64,000 nucleotides of DNA from Torymus aiolomorphi (taxonomy: Eukaryota > Arthropoda > Insecta > Hymenoptera > Torymidae): contig CM070876.1 of NCBI GenBank assembly GCA_036365515.1, positions 108,093,310 through 108,157,309 on the forward strand. The letters are read 5' to 3'. A program made the position numbers and the translations under genes. Position 1 is the stretch's first letter. Every line of letters begins with the position of its first letter. The notes under the pieces were generated by a model, which saw nothing but the letters and a program-made list of their open reading frames with translations, was not told where the DNA came from and searched no databases. Below, one piece after another: positions 24,026-35,751 of the stretch.

Positions 24026-26712
24026 ATGGAGTTTTCATCGAATCCGGAACAACGAATGGAGATTCGCTTACGTATGTTGAACCAACACATGACACACAAA
24101 GAACTATTAAAAAATTTCTTAAAATACCGTAAAGATATTAATGTGAATTTAACTCTACATTTGATTTTCAAAATCTTCGGTTTCAAAGTGAAAAAACAAT
24201 TCCAGTATTTAACAAAAATTTTATATAAGGAAAAACAAGCCAGAGAACAATGTAAATTTTTAATTAAATGTAGATTTTTTAATATTTTTCCAAAACATTT
24301 ACAATGCATTACTAAGAATCTAAAAGATAACTACATGTTCTCAAAAAAATGCGTAACTAAACAAAACAAGTTGACGGAAAAAATCATGATTCAAGTGCTA
24401 AACATAGAAATTATAGATTTACACACAAAAATTGCATGGTTAAACAGAGAAATTATAAAAAGTAAAAAATCATTAGAGACGAATGTAGAAAATAACACTA
24501 TTGAATTGTTTGCTGACTTTTCTGCTACTAAACTGAACTTTATTATTGTTAAAGTTAAAGAAAAACTACAACGTAAACTGAACTTTATTATTGTTAAAGT
24601 TAAAGAAAAACTACAACGTAAACTCGAAACCATGTATTTTAGAAAATATAAGAAAGAAATTGAAAAAGATAGATATAAGGAAGATGTGTCGGAGGTTAAC
24701 GTTCGAGACAATAACACACAGGTTATCGAACCGGCGAAAACTGACGATAGTTGGTGTGTGAATGTTTTGGGCATTGAACTTCCAACGTACGTTACTGATA
24801 TATTAAAACTTTGAGAGAAATTCAATTTTAATGAAACATTCAACAACAAATTACTACTGCAATATATTAAGAATTTTGAAACTTTTATTAAAAAACACAA
24901 GAATAAAGCTGATATTCCTAAAATAAGAAGCTCTTTCCTCAAAACCATAAAAAATTCATACAATAGAGAACTAGCAAATAATTCATACGAAAATAAAAAA
25001 TTAAAAATAGATCTTAAAAAAACAAGAAAATTTCTAAAACAGAACTCAGACATTCTAATAACTAGAGCTGATAAAGGGAATGCTACAGTGATAATTAAAA
25101 AATCATGTTAGGTAGAAAAAACCGATATGTTATTTAACGATCAAAAATATTATGAAAAAATAAAATCAAACCCTTTATCAAGCCTAGAAAGGAAAACAAA
25201 TGATATAGTGAAATGGCTCAATAAAATGGATTTTACTGGTACTAAAAAACAACTACTCCCGGTCCTTCAAAAATTCAGTATATCAAAAGCATATGGTCTT
25301 ATTAAAATACATAAAGCAGATTTTTCAGTCAGATCCATAATATCCACAGTGAACTCTCCTACTTACTACGTTTCAAAGTTTTTTGCTCAATTCCTACAAA
25401 ATAATTAAAAACCCCCGGCATTACATATAGATAATAGTTTAAAGCTAAAAGAAAAACTTGAAAATATCAAAATACCATATAATTATGAAATAGTGAGTTT
25501 TGATGTCGTAAGTCTTTTTACAAATGTTCCTGAATACCTAGTATACGAAGCGATAGAAAGAAGGTGGCATCAAATACACAATAGAATAAATATGACCTGT
25601 ACCGAATTTCTTAAAGTAATTAAATTCATCCTAAACAATAATTATTTTCAATTTAATGGCAATTTTTATAGACAAACATTCGGATCCGCTATGGGAAATC
25701 CATTAAACCCTATATTATCTAACATAGTTATGGAAGATTTAGAAAACTCATGTATCAATAAACTTCAAGAAAACCCGCTATTTTATTACCGTTATGGGGA
25801 TGATATTGTTCTTTGAATACCGAAAAATAATATACGCGATACGTTACAAATTTTCAACTCTTATAACACAAACTTACAATTCACTGCTGAACATTCTGAA
25901 AATAATAGTATCAGTTTTTTGGACATAAAAATTATAATAAACGATGAAAGTAATATAATAACTAATTGGTATCGAAAACCTACCTTTTCAGGAAGATATC
26001 TCAATTTTAATTCGCATCACCCGACAAGTAACAAAATAGCTATCATATACTGTCTCCTTGATAGAGCAATAAAATTATCGCACAATAAATTTCACAAAGA
26101 AAGTACAGAATTTATCAAATATGTTTTAAAAAACAATAATTATCCACATAATTTAGTTGATTTTCACATAAAGAAACGCTTAAAAATGCTACAAAGTTCA
26201 GATAACAGCTCCAAACAACAAAAAACCTACGATGGGATTATATGTTTACCGTTTGTTAATGAGTTAGAATGTTTAACGAAAAATTTTTTTAAAAACTAAA
26301 TATTAATGTTGTATTTAGTACCATAAATAAACTAAATAATGTAATAGTATTAGAAAAAGATAAAGAAGAAAAATACAATAAAAACAATGTGGTGTATAAA
26401 ATAAATTGTAAAAATTGCGAAGCAACGTATGTGGAACAAACAAGTAGACGATTAAATGTACGAATAAAAGAGCATAGAAAAAAATATCTTGATAAAGATG
26501 ATAAATCTTCCTTATTTGCGCACACTGAAAATAACAATCATACAATAGATTTTGACAATATTAAAATCTTAGATACAGAAATTAATAACGGAAAAAGACT
26601 TTTTTCAGAAGCATTCTTCATTCATCAACAAAAAGATTATATAAACAAACAATTTTTAATCAATAAACTAGCGAAAGAATATAATATATTAATTAATAAC
26701 TGCGAAATTTAG
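24026..26712 (+). pseudogene. Penelope-like RT and GIY-YIG polyprotein
   Basis: One frame runs from ATG 24026 to about 26297, broken by TGA at 24812, TAG at 25109, TAA at 25406 and TGA at 25814. A frameshift near 26285 then leads to the last 107 codons, ending at 26712. In order: a Lys-rich N-terminal region; RADKGNATVIIKK; the fingers motif SKAYGLIKIHKADFSVRSI; VSFDVVSLFTNVPEYLVYEA; GSAMGNPLNPILSNIVME; the catalytic RYGDDIVL; and SFLDIKI with WYRKPTFSGRYLNF. The endonuclease reads VVYKINCKNCEATYVEQTSRRLNVRIKEH in two blocks; the usual YIGQT tyrosine-isoleucine-glycine is YVEQT here. Otherwise the motifs are well preserved, so inactivation seems fairly recent. Confidence 0.85.
24530..24619 (+). 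repeat. perfect 45 bp tandem duplication inside the Penelope-like ORF
   Basis: Units 24530-24574 and 24575-24619 are identical and add 15 residues in frame (NFIIVKVKEKLQRKL twice), with a partial third start after them. No divergence between units suggests a recent event. Confidence 0.9.
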
Positions 26713-27240
26713 CTTAATATAACTCTTACTATGTATTAAAACTTTGTAAAGCCGAACGGGTATATTAGGAGAGCACGTTGGATGAGAATATAATATCCAT
26801 CACAATATTCGTGTATGTTTTGAGTACCGTGTCATTAGGATGACTTACACTATGACGTGCTCCCCTGATACCTCGCTCGGCTCCGAATCGTTCAACGCTA
26901 TCCCCACTTGTCTCACATCGTTTTATATACTTTTATACACACAAAATATACACACACAATTACAGCAGATTAGTATATATAGACCGTTTGCCGAAAATTT
27001 AAGCATTGACGAAACGGACAGTCGCCCGTTATTATTACAGCTTGACGTAATGTAAGTATACTTTATTATACATAATTTGTTTACAGTTGCGAATTGTGAT
27101 TTATTAATTTTTATGTGATTAGTGTTTAATAAATATGTAATTATTTTGAATTGGAATTGTAAAAACTACGTTTTGTTGTGTTAAAATTTGTAAGTTCAAC
27201 ATACTGTATATATTTATTATGTAAATGGTTTTTGTTAAAT

Positions 27241-27300
27241 GTAGCACCTGAAGAGGGACACGAAAAAAGTGTCCGAAACGTCGATTAAAAATAAATGGTG
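27241..27300 (+). ncRNA. hammerhead-ribozyme-like motif in the Penelope-like 3' region
   Basis: CTGAAGAG (27248-27255) fits the conserved CUGANGA box. A perfect 6 bp stem II follows (GGACAC/GTGTCC, loop GAAAAAA), then GAAA at 27275-27278 and the cleavage triplet GTC at 27280-27282. Hammerhead motifs of this kind are established in Penelope-like elements. Stem III here would be only AC/GU with no loop, so activity would need a dimer, and stem I looks weak. Confidence 0.6.
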
Positions 27301-27372
27301 TCCATTTATTTAAACCTTTCCTGGTAGACGATTGGCCATTAAACACAAGATACAAAAAAATTTATAGGTATA

Positions 27373-28330
27373 TTTACAAGTGAAAAATTAACTACATTTT
27401 TACCTATAAGAAGAAAGCTGCAATATTAGACCCTAACGCTTAAAAGAACTAACGTTCTGGAAATTTTTAGCTTTATTTTGAAAAAAGTCTTGAAAAATAT
27501 ATCTTCTTAAAACAGTACTATTGAACATTAGAAAGTTTTGAATATCATTTCAAAAATAGGAAATAAAAGTAGAGAAAATGAGCTTTCATTTGCTTTGTTA
27601 AGAAGTAAAAAATGTCCATTCCTTCCAAAGTTATGAAAGTTTAAATTTGAGCATCGAAAGTGGACCAAAATACGCAGGTAGTGGAACAGTAAATTTTTGG
27701 GATCAAACAGTGCATTTTCGATACTTTATTTTAAACTTTCATAACTTTATAAGAAATCGACATTTCTTAATTCTTGGAAAGGTAAATGAAAGCTCGTTTC
27801 TCTAGTTTTATTTTCTATTTTTGAAATAATATTTAAGACTTTCTAAAGTTAAAAAGTTGCCGTTTTAAAAAGTGGGTGTTTTCAAAACTTTTTTCAAAAT
27901 AAACCTAAAAATGTCTAGAACTTTAGTTTTCTTTTAGCGTTAGGGATATTTCTATATCCAAAAACCTAACCCAAAGTTTAGTTACTTAATTAAATCGTTA
28001 CTAAATGTGTTATTAACATTATTCTTTTTTCATCAAAAAATAATAAAGCAATAAACAAAATAAATGGTGGAGTAAAATGGAACAAATTAAAATACATAAG
28101 TAGCAATTTGATTTATATTTTTATACGTTTGCTCTCTTTAGTCAAAAATTGACGAAAACTGATAATTTGACTTGGTTAGGAGCGCGAGGCTGTCTCAAGC
28201 TAAAATCTCTTTTATTAAAATAAAACGTTTTTCTCAATATGCAGGCATATTGTAAAAGTAATTAAAATACAAAAGCAATTTTCTATCAAGAAAAAAATGT
28301 TAAAAGGATAGCTATTATGTTTTACTTACT
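27373..28330. repeat. right arm, AT-rich part of the giant element
   Basis: Reverse complement of about 22035-22915 with scattered substitutions. It contains the second copy of the internal palindrome (27530-27860). No genes. Confidence 0.75.
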
Positions 28331-28354
28331 ATTATTACTGCAATATGTTTTTAC

Positions 28355-28900
28355 GTGACATATTGCAGCATAATGACAAAACATTATTATTCAAGCAAGA
28401 GTCATAGCCTAACCTGTCATCCGTATATCTGTTGTCTGCATGGTCGTAGCATGCCTACCAACGTGTACAAAAGATACCGATATAAGAACTGTGCGAGCAC
28501 GAGTTCTGCTCCCCTCGCACTGCTGACTCTCTTCACTGTTCGACGCGCTCATACGGAACAGACGAACTCGGACGCGCACAGCTGTTCATTTAACTTTAAT
28601 AACGCAGGACCTCTTTCTATGCGTATAAAAGCAGCGGGGCGATCTACGAGCGTCAATACCGCATGGGCATCGGCGTTATACGGCAACGACCATAGGAGCG
28701 TCGGCATCCTCTCCGTCGGTGGCATTCTTTTCTGTCTCCGATGATACGACGTCGCATTATTAGCCATCGAGTACATCTCAGGTAATACACTGGCGTTCCA
28801 TACCTTTATGCTGTTTAGCTGATGCGGTCTATTTGTTTTTCATGTTGCAAGTTACCAAAAATTACGACGTTTTTCTTTCTTGTCTCTTTTCTCCAGCTAA
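28355..28900 (+). other. outward-facing exon-like unit, right arm of giant element
   Basis: A TATAAAAG box at 28625-28632 is followed by sequence ending CATCTCAG, donor GTAATAC at 28782, and a strong acceptor TTGTCTCTTTTCTCCAG ending at 28896, an intron-like interval of 115 bp. A 129-codon ORF (28355-28744) runs through the proposed promoter and is similar to the left-arm ORF (SKSHSLTC, YICCLHGRSM, NVYKRYRYKNCAS). Whether the region makes a spliced RNA or a protein cannot be told from sequence alone. Confidence 0.35.
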
Positions 28901-28959
28901 GATTTAGAGGTCCGATTAATTTATTAGACCGTTATTACCTTTGGTAATAAAAATCAGGG

Positions 28960-29200
28960 ATTTTTTCCTTTAGATTTTCCTATAGGAATTTCCGCAGGTT
29001 GGAATGCGGTTTCTGTAATCCCTGTATAGGATTTTCTATAACTTATCCTATAGGAATTCCTACAGTATTTTACAGAAAAAATCATGCATTGTTTCCTATA
29101 GATTTTCTTATAGGAATCTTATGAAAATCCTACAGGAGTACCATGCAAACTTATAGGAAATCCTATGGAATCTCTATAGGAATTCCTACAGGTTTTTTTA
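28960..29200. repeat. palindromic word array CCTATAGGAATT, right arm
   Basis: Inverse copy of the array at 21205-21430, with the same order of words and scattered point differences. Confidence 0.8.
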
Positions 29201-29499
29201 CGTAAGGGATATATGCTGTCATATTAATTACTTGTAGATCTCTTCTGCTTAATATTAAATATGAACCAATTATCTTTGCGGTCTACAAGTAATCAATCGA
29301 CTGGGTAGGTAACGCAGCGCTTATACATTATCCCTAAAATGTCCCCGCTAAACTTATATAGTTTCTGTAGTAACTATGGAGAGCTTTTTTAGAAGTTAAT
29401 TCCTTGGCGGCCGATGGCTAAAAATCATTGTAATGAAACATTGACAATCCCATAAGACGAATTTTTCCGTGTTAAAGTAATTTTGAAGAAGTTGTAAGG

Positions 29500-29945
29500 A
29501 GTTTCTGTATAAATTCATAAGATTCTACAGGAATAGTGTATGGATTCTGCAGAAATTGTGGAAAAATCCTACAGACACTGTAGAGAGCTTTTGCAGAAAT
29601 TATGGAGAATTTCTGCATAAGTTCTGCAGAAATGTTAGCACAGAAATTCTGCATAATATGTACATATTTTATCGAACATTTTCCTGCATAATTTTTACAA
29701 AATTTCTATAGAAATGCTCTGCACAAATTCTGCAGAAATGGCCTGCAGAAAATGAGCAAATTCATGCAGAATTTCTGCAGGACATTCTGCATATTTACGA
29801 AAGACTTTCTGCATAATTTCTGGAGAAGTTTCAGCAGAAATTATGCAGGAACTCTGCAGATGTGATTCAGAAATTATGCAGAAGCTATGCAGAAATCATA
29901 CAGAAAGTTCTGCAGAAATTCTGCAGAGAGTTCTGCAGGATTTTT
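29500..29945. repeat. palindromic word array CTGCAGAAATT, right arm
   Basis: Inverse copy of the array at 20450-20935; differences are mainly single bases and a few short indels. Confidence 0.8.
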
Positions 29946-29952
29946 TCATAAG

Positions 29953-31080
29953 GGAATACCTATACGGGATGCATTTTTTATAAAGCGGGAAATGAGGATG
30001 AGACTTATAGTGTAGGCTATTGTGATCTAATTAAATTTTACATCGGTGAACATTTTGGAGAAATGAATATTCCATGCCAATTGGTCTTAACAAAACTTAT
30101 GAGGTACTAGAAAGAAGCTACATTTATTATATTTAAAAAAATTGTTAGTGATAAGATTAAAGTGTAAAGTTATAAAGTTGGGGATGTATATTCAAGGCGG
30201 TTGATTACCGAAAAATATAACTTTAAGAAAATAATTATTGTTGTACTTTATTAAAATAACATAACAAAGTTGCTACTATAAATACAAAATAAAATACTTT
30301 TAAAATTGAGCAATAACATTTTGAATAAATTTATAACATTAGAGTCACAGATATCAAGTATTGAATAAAAGAGCACATAAAATGGTTCGACATTTTTGTC
30401 TTTTATCTAAATTTACAGGCTATCTCATGTTTACAGGCTGATTTTGTTTATTAAACCTTCAAATCAGCATAGCAAAAATAATAAACCCAATAATAATAGT
30501 AATAATAATAATAATAATAATAATCTCTCTCTCTCTCTCCCCCCCCTCTCAGTAAGTACACGCATGTCTACTGCCTCGCTCTGTTACTTCTTGGCTTTTT
30601 ATTAATAGCCACTTCACTCTCCGGAGTTCAATTTTGCAGCAAAGCGGCTCCACTGGCTTTTAAGCTTCCAGCTCAAAAATGGCACGTTATCGTGGCTTTT
30701 TTATGAGCCTGGGTTCATCTTTTCTGCGATAACCGAGACATAATCTCAACCGTCACCGGCAGGCACTCTCAAAACCGTCACTTGCGGCACTGGTAAAGTG
30801 GCAACCAGTCATCTCTGCCCGTTGCGACCTACATATGTGCAGCTGACCACGCCGCCGCAACGCATCTCCCCATATGCAGGCTGACGCCAGAGTTGTTTCG
30901 GCTTTTTACCTCTCGGTGAGTCAGCATCTTTACCGAGTGCCTGCAGTCTCACCTAGCCAGCAACATCGGCGCCACTGCGAGCGACACCTTTGTAAGGTAA
31001 CTCCAGAAGCGCCATACTGTTCCGACCGCCGATCCTCGTCTCACCGCATCATCGCAGCGCACGAGCGGCGCCGCTATTGT
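29953..31080. other. no supported gene; ends with probable LINE 5' leader
   Basis: 29953-30480 is AT-rich single-copy-looking DNA. An (AAT)n tract followed by (CT)n and C-rich sequence occupies 30497-30550. From about 30600 the sequence is GC-richer and leads into the LINE ORF1 region, so it is probably that element's 5' untranslated part. Confidence 0.5.
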
Positions 31081-31159
31081 GCTATTTTAATAGCCGCCTG
31101 AAAAGTGTTGCTTCAGCTCGCCTTATTTCGCCGCAAGCTCTGCATATTGCACCGCACGC

Positions 31160-32480
31160 CGCATCCTATCCTCTGCTGTCACACCCGGGCATGAGCTTGG
31201 GACTGTGTCCAGGCTGCAAGATTCGGCTCTTGCACAATGACCCGCTGCCTGTAGTACTCTGCTCAGCCTGCGAACGGCTCTTCGACGCGTCGTGTAGCCC
31301 CCCCTCAGAAGTCAACTCGCTGCCGCGCTGTACCACATATATTGGGGTGCACTCTGCTACCGCTAGTACCACTCGTGGTACCAGAGGCAACAGCTCGACT
31401 GTTCCGCCACAAGCCGCACCGACGCCGTCATCCTTGCGTGCGCTCGACGAAGTCGAGTTTTTGGCAACGCCCCCAGCAACCGGTCGCTCAGCCAAGAGGC
31501 CTTCCTCTGCATTTTCCACTCCCTCTCCGTCTACCGCGCCAGCTTTGAAATCGCATTGCACTTCTCCTAACTCGTCGTCTCCATGTCACCATCGGCCATT
31601 AACGGAACCCAAAGCACTCCTGCTTCTCCAGCCGCCGTTCAACTGCCCCCTGATTCTGTCTTGAGTGATGAAGATCTGAAAGCTCTCAACAATGCCCCGC
31701 CATACTTTAAGCACTTGCTTGAGCTCTTCCAGAGCCTTGACGCTCGCTTTACAACCGCCATCCAGGAAAACATATATGCTGCAGCTGAAAATACGGATGC
31801 CATAATGGGCCTTGTCGCTCGCGTTTCGATACTCGAGAAGAGCCAGGAGGCAATGAAGACCGAGCTCAAGGCGGAGTTAAGTGCCGTTCGAGCTGACATC
31901 GAGCTGGTTGCTGCTGCGAACCAGGCACTAGCCCAACGCAACGCGCTCGAAGACTCGTGTGAGATCGTGGTGAAGAGGATTCTCGCGTTCGTAGTCCTCG
32001 GGCTCCCTCAAATCGCTACCGCGCTCCTGACAGCTTTGAATTCGCTGCACCTTTCATCGCTAGTTGTCGGCTGGCGCTAGTGGAATCCTCCACCTTGCGT
32101 CGTGCAGGATGGTCAGCCAACTGACTACCCAGCTTCTCCCATCCGTGGCACTGGTCTTCGCTCTCGCTCACTTGTGCTAACGCTTGCCTGCCCTTCTACG
32201 CGTGATGATATCCTGAAGAAAACTCCCGGCCTACGCAATCTCGACTGCCAAGCAATCTTCGGGACGGGGGGAACTTCGAAGCTCTCGGTTAATGCGCTGT
32301 GGCCAGGTCCGGTCTACAACTTACTTAAGAGTGCGACTACTATGTACAGGTCGCTCGATTATAAGTGATCTATCGTGAAAAACCTAACTGAATGTATGCG
32401 ACCCTCCAAAACAGCTCCGTTCATCCATATTTACCGTGAATCCGATCTTGATGCGCTCTTCGCCACGTCATCATGACGAC
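31160..32480 (+). pseudogene. non-LTR retrotransposon (LINE) ORF1 remnant
   Basis: A cysteine-rich N-terminal piece (MSLGLCPGCKIRLLHND, LCSACERLFDASC; frame from 31191) looks like a small zinc-binding fold. It is followed by a Ser/Pro/Thr-rich linker. After a frame change near 31570 a helical segment follows (LLELFQSLDARFTTAIQENI, SILEKSQEAMKTELKAEL). The same frame continues past TAG 32078-32080 and TGA 32366-32368 with STRDDILKKTPGLRNLD, IFGTGGTSKLSVNALWPGP, SATTMYRSLDYK, and, in the next frame, motifs near VKNLTECMRPSKTAPF. This order matches ORF1 proteins of insect LINEs, which bind RNA. The second ORF (RT) is absent, so the copy has lost its coding centre. Confidence 0.6.
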
Positions 32481-32639
32481 GATCTCCTCATCCTTAACGC
32501 GTGTGCCGTTGCCTCCATCGACGATCACATTATCATAAGCGGCCTGATCCCGTCACCCCTTATCCTGTTCGAGGTCGAGGCACTCTACCTGTCAGCCCTG
32601 CGCCAATAATACTGTGAATCCTACGCCACTACTGCCAGC

Positions 32640-32832
32640 TTTTGTCTACGGCCAATTGTAACCCTTGCTTACTTATTTTTTGTATATATTTTTTCTTGTG
32701 TAAATTTTATTTTTTTCTTTATATATTTTTGTATTTTTCTTTTCTTATAGCTTTGTATTTCTTTCTATGTATTTTTTCTTTATGCACCAAATGGAGTTAT
32801 ACCCCAAGGTGTCATTAAATATTTCAATCAAT

Positions 32833-32836
<4 letters not shown>
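32640..32836 (+). repeat. LINE 3' end with TCAA tail
   Basis: T-rich 3' sequence ends with ATGGAGTTATACCCCAAGGTG, ATTAAATATTTC and short tandem AATCAATCAA before the CT microsatellite. Simple-repeat tails of this type end many LINE copies. The missing RT between ORF1 and tail indicates an internal deletion. Confidence 0.5.

Positions 32837-32901
<65 letters not shown>
32837..32901. repeat. (CT)n microsatellite
   Basis: Uninterrupted CT run directly after the LINE tail. Confidence 0.95.
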
Positions 32902-32905
<4 letters not shown>

Positions 32906-33732
32906 CTTCCATCTTTCCTCTTTTATTTTGATTCGGGCGCTCTTATAGCCAACTCCCATTGCCAATCTTATCAATAGCATTCGCTTGCCCTTCTCTCAGC
33001 TGTAGTCAACCATTTCTCAATAGTAATCATCTTCTTCTCGCATCCAGTATCAGCTTTCTTATCCCTTTATCCTCGCACCATACTTTTTTCATCAACACTT
33101 TTTTTCGGGATTATGTGTATCCCCTGGTCCTGCACGACATATCATTACGTTTTAAAAGATCATATTATTTAGTACGTCATTATCTCTGATTAATTTTGAA
33201 TGATTCAAAATTACCTTCAAAATTATAGTTAATTTTGTATTTATTTATTTATTTATCGCAAATGGGTCAAACTCTTTCACTTACTAAAAATATTATACAA
33301 CATATGAAATAAGTAAATGGTAGCTGGGTTCGCAACAAAACAGTAAGAAATTAATATCACAGTTAATATTTAAATAGATGCTATCCAAACCTAAAAGCTT
33401 TAGACATTACCAAAAATTACAACAAGACAAAAATTAAAAAATGGATAAAATTAATATATTGTAGTAAAATTTAAATCTAGATAAATAAATTCGTAAGTCT
33501 TAGACTGGTTTTATATACTAAAATTGTCAAATTTTATATGAATATTTATACCTGTTATCCTTTCTCATTGGAGAGATCTCAGTTTTAGGTTAGTTTAAGT
33601 TAATTTGTAAGTGATTATACCAGACCTATGTGGTAGCATTGACTACCTCTATAGGATGTTTTTGCTGCTTCAGACTTATGTAAGTCTGGGAGTCAGCAAA
33701 CGATAACATGTATTACTATGTATTACTCTGGC

Positions 33733-33779
<47 letters not shown>

Positions 33780-34700
33780 ATTAACTAAATCAATTACATC
33801 TATAAGATTTGAGTTGATCTTATAAGCAAAAATTAAATCTATTATAATCATGGCCGTCTCAATTGTAGGTTTATTTAATGATTTTAATATGTAGCCTGGG
33901 TCGCTCCTTCAGGCTTCTTCTATACTTACCTTCGGAACACTCCCGCCCTCCTTGATATAATTAAAGTGCACTTAGGAATATTGAATATAAATACCATGAT
34001 TGTAGTTATATTTAAAATTAAAAACATAGTTTTCATAATTTCTATTATAATTATAATAATTGTTTTTTATTTTTATTTATGAAAATGTTGTATGGAAACA
34101 AAATTTTGTTTTACTATTATTCATAACTTTTGTATTTGATAAAAAAATATAGTTCAATTTTATACATTTTTAATCAAAGACTAGCTGCTCACGGTCTCAC
34201 GGGTATTCCTAACTACATATACCTATACAATCTCAATTACAAAAAAATATTCACAGCACATATGCACATATACACTAATACCGTGAAAAGGAGAAAAACA
34301 GAAGGAGAAAACTCAATACTGATCTGGATTAGCCCTCCGACCTGCGTGCATGAGTACTATTGCAGCAGTCGTAACGGCTACCTAAGCTGTGTTCTCACAC
34401 TATGTACCTATTACAGCGGAAAAACACATGCGTCTCGCGTGACCGCGAGCGCTCCCTGTGTATAAGATATATCTATATAAGATATGCATCGCGTGCGCTT
34501 TCTGCTACTCTATAGTGGATAGTGCTAGTGCGGCGTGCCGTTGCGCGCATGTGTCCATGTGGTGTATTGATGTGTGATTTCAACAATCGCATCGTCTGGC
34601 TTCCGACGTCCCCAGCGATGACAGCGGCTGCTGTAGTATGCCGCTCTGGTAAATGTCATCCCTTTCATCGTGTTCGCCGATTAACGATGATTCGTCGGAG
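32902..34700. other. AT-rich DNA, no supported gene
   Basis: Contains a TTTA run at 33237-33255 and an (AAAT)n tract at 33735-33782. The latter follows CAGACTTATGTAAGTCTGGGAG (a short hairpin, about 33670-33692) and may be the 3' tail of an old retroposon. A piece beginning GACTAGCTGCTCACGG at 34181 resembles a dispersed repeat end, but I cannot name it. Confidence 0.5.
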
Positions 34701-35360
34701 ATGAGAAGACAGTGTGTCAAAGTCGAGAGCAGACTTAGTAAGCCCTTTTTCGTTCCTAACTTCTCTGATGGATGAGCTGATGGTATTATCTGTTGGTGCA
34801 GGTATCAGTGGCAGCGAGTGTAGTGTAAACGACAGGCACTGCTGCAGACTATTTCTTGGGTGTAAAAATGTTGTCTGGGTCATATATTTATTAATTATAT
34901 GTGGTTTTTAGGTGCTCAACTTTCCTTGTTTGGCTCTTATACTAGTGACTATGTGTACAGTTAATCTGCTACTTGTGTCTTCAGCGGCTCTGAGGGTGGA
35001 GTTGTTCCAGAAATGAAACAACGGGTAAAGATCTCCACCAGTCCATCCCTTTAGTGGTTACGGTAGCTGGTACAGTGAGTGAACAACGTCCATTGCTGCA
35101 GACTTTTTATTTGCATAGTATGTTTTTTGTGTCATCTATTTATTAGTAGTATGTGATTTTTAGGAGCTCAACTCTCCTCGGTTGTCCGCCAGAATAGGAA
35201 CTGATCTGTTGTTCATGTGTTTTGTTGATCCCTAGGCTCAGGCAGTTCCTGATATTGAGACACAATTGACTCTCTATCAATACCTTCCTCCCAGGTGGTG
35301 TGGTTACTGACGTAGTGGATCACTGTTAGATGATTCACAGCAGACTGGCATCCATGGAGT
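34700..35360 (+). repeat. degenerate tandem repeat of about 260 bp
   Basis: Copies share CTGCAGACT, TATTTATTA, GTGATTTTTAGG and AGCTCAACT landmarks: CTGCTGCAGACT at 34839-34850, TTGCTGCAGACT at 35093-35104, and a weaker CACAGCAGACTGG near 35338. TGATTTTTAG followed by AGCTCAACT in two copies resembles a splice acceptor, but no coding frame spans the copies. Confidence 0.45.
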
Positions 35361-35751
35361 AGTACCAGCCTAGACCGTCCAGCCCTATTTTGCTGTTTCT
35401 GCAGCTCGAAGTGATCTTCGAGTGTTAGTGCTTTAGAGTGTGAGGGGATAGATAATAGGAACTGGGGGATATCATAAAAGTGCTGTGTGTGTGGTTCAAT
35501 GCGATTTGGGTAGGTAGTTGGACCCTGGTAATATAAGCTCGTGTAGTTAATTTCTAAGTTTATTCAGGGTGTAAGAACTCGTTTTAGGGTATCTATTGTA
35601 TTAAAATACATCGTTATGTATTTCGCAGACTTCTACCCAGTGAGAGTTGCCTATTTAATATTTTTCAACGTAGTGTAAGACTGACAGGGTCAGCTAGAAC
35701 ATTGTATTTTTTATGCCTTGAAATTTACCATATTACAAAATTTATATAGTA

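Larger units (their letters stand above)
24012..27359 (+). mobile_element. Penelope-like retroelement inserted in the right arm
   Basis: The insertion splits the right arm of the giant inverted repeat and is bracketed by 13 bp near-identical duplications. It carries a reverse transcriptase followed by a GIY-YIG endonuclease, the defining order of EN-positive Penelope-like elements, and a hammerhead-like motif in the 3' region. No second terminal repeat was found, so it may be 5'-truncated or lack its tandem long repeats. Confidence 0.85.
20434..29952. mobile_element. giant inverted-repeat (foldback-like) element
   Basis: The two arms, about 20434-23160 and 23785-29952, are reverse complements over roughly 2.7 kb, counted without the 3.35 kb insertion at 24012-27359 in the right arm. 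The ends are CTTATGAAAAAATC and its complement. Order along each arm: CTGCAGAA word array, unique segment, CCTATAGG word array, exon-like unit, AT-rich segment, then an inner palindrome. The central spacer is 23160-23785. No transposase is encoded, so the element should be non-autonomous. No target duplication could be confirmed. Confidence 0.75.

Noticed and set aside
24391..25053. 220-codon minus-strand ORF within the Penelope-like element
   Set aside because: Antisense of the RT polyprotein; hydrophobic composition comes from the complement of Lys/Asn-rich codons.
21640..28744. A real conserved protein shared by both arms (124 and 129 codons)
   Set aside because: The ORF crosses the proposed promoter, differences look like random substitutions, and no domain is recognisable; kept only as part of an exon-like unit.
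31166..31561. 131-codon minus-strand ORF opposite LINE ORF1
   Set aside because: Shadow; the plus strand contains the cysteine-rich and helical ORF1 order.
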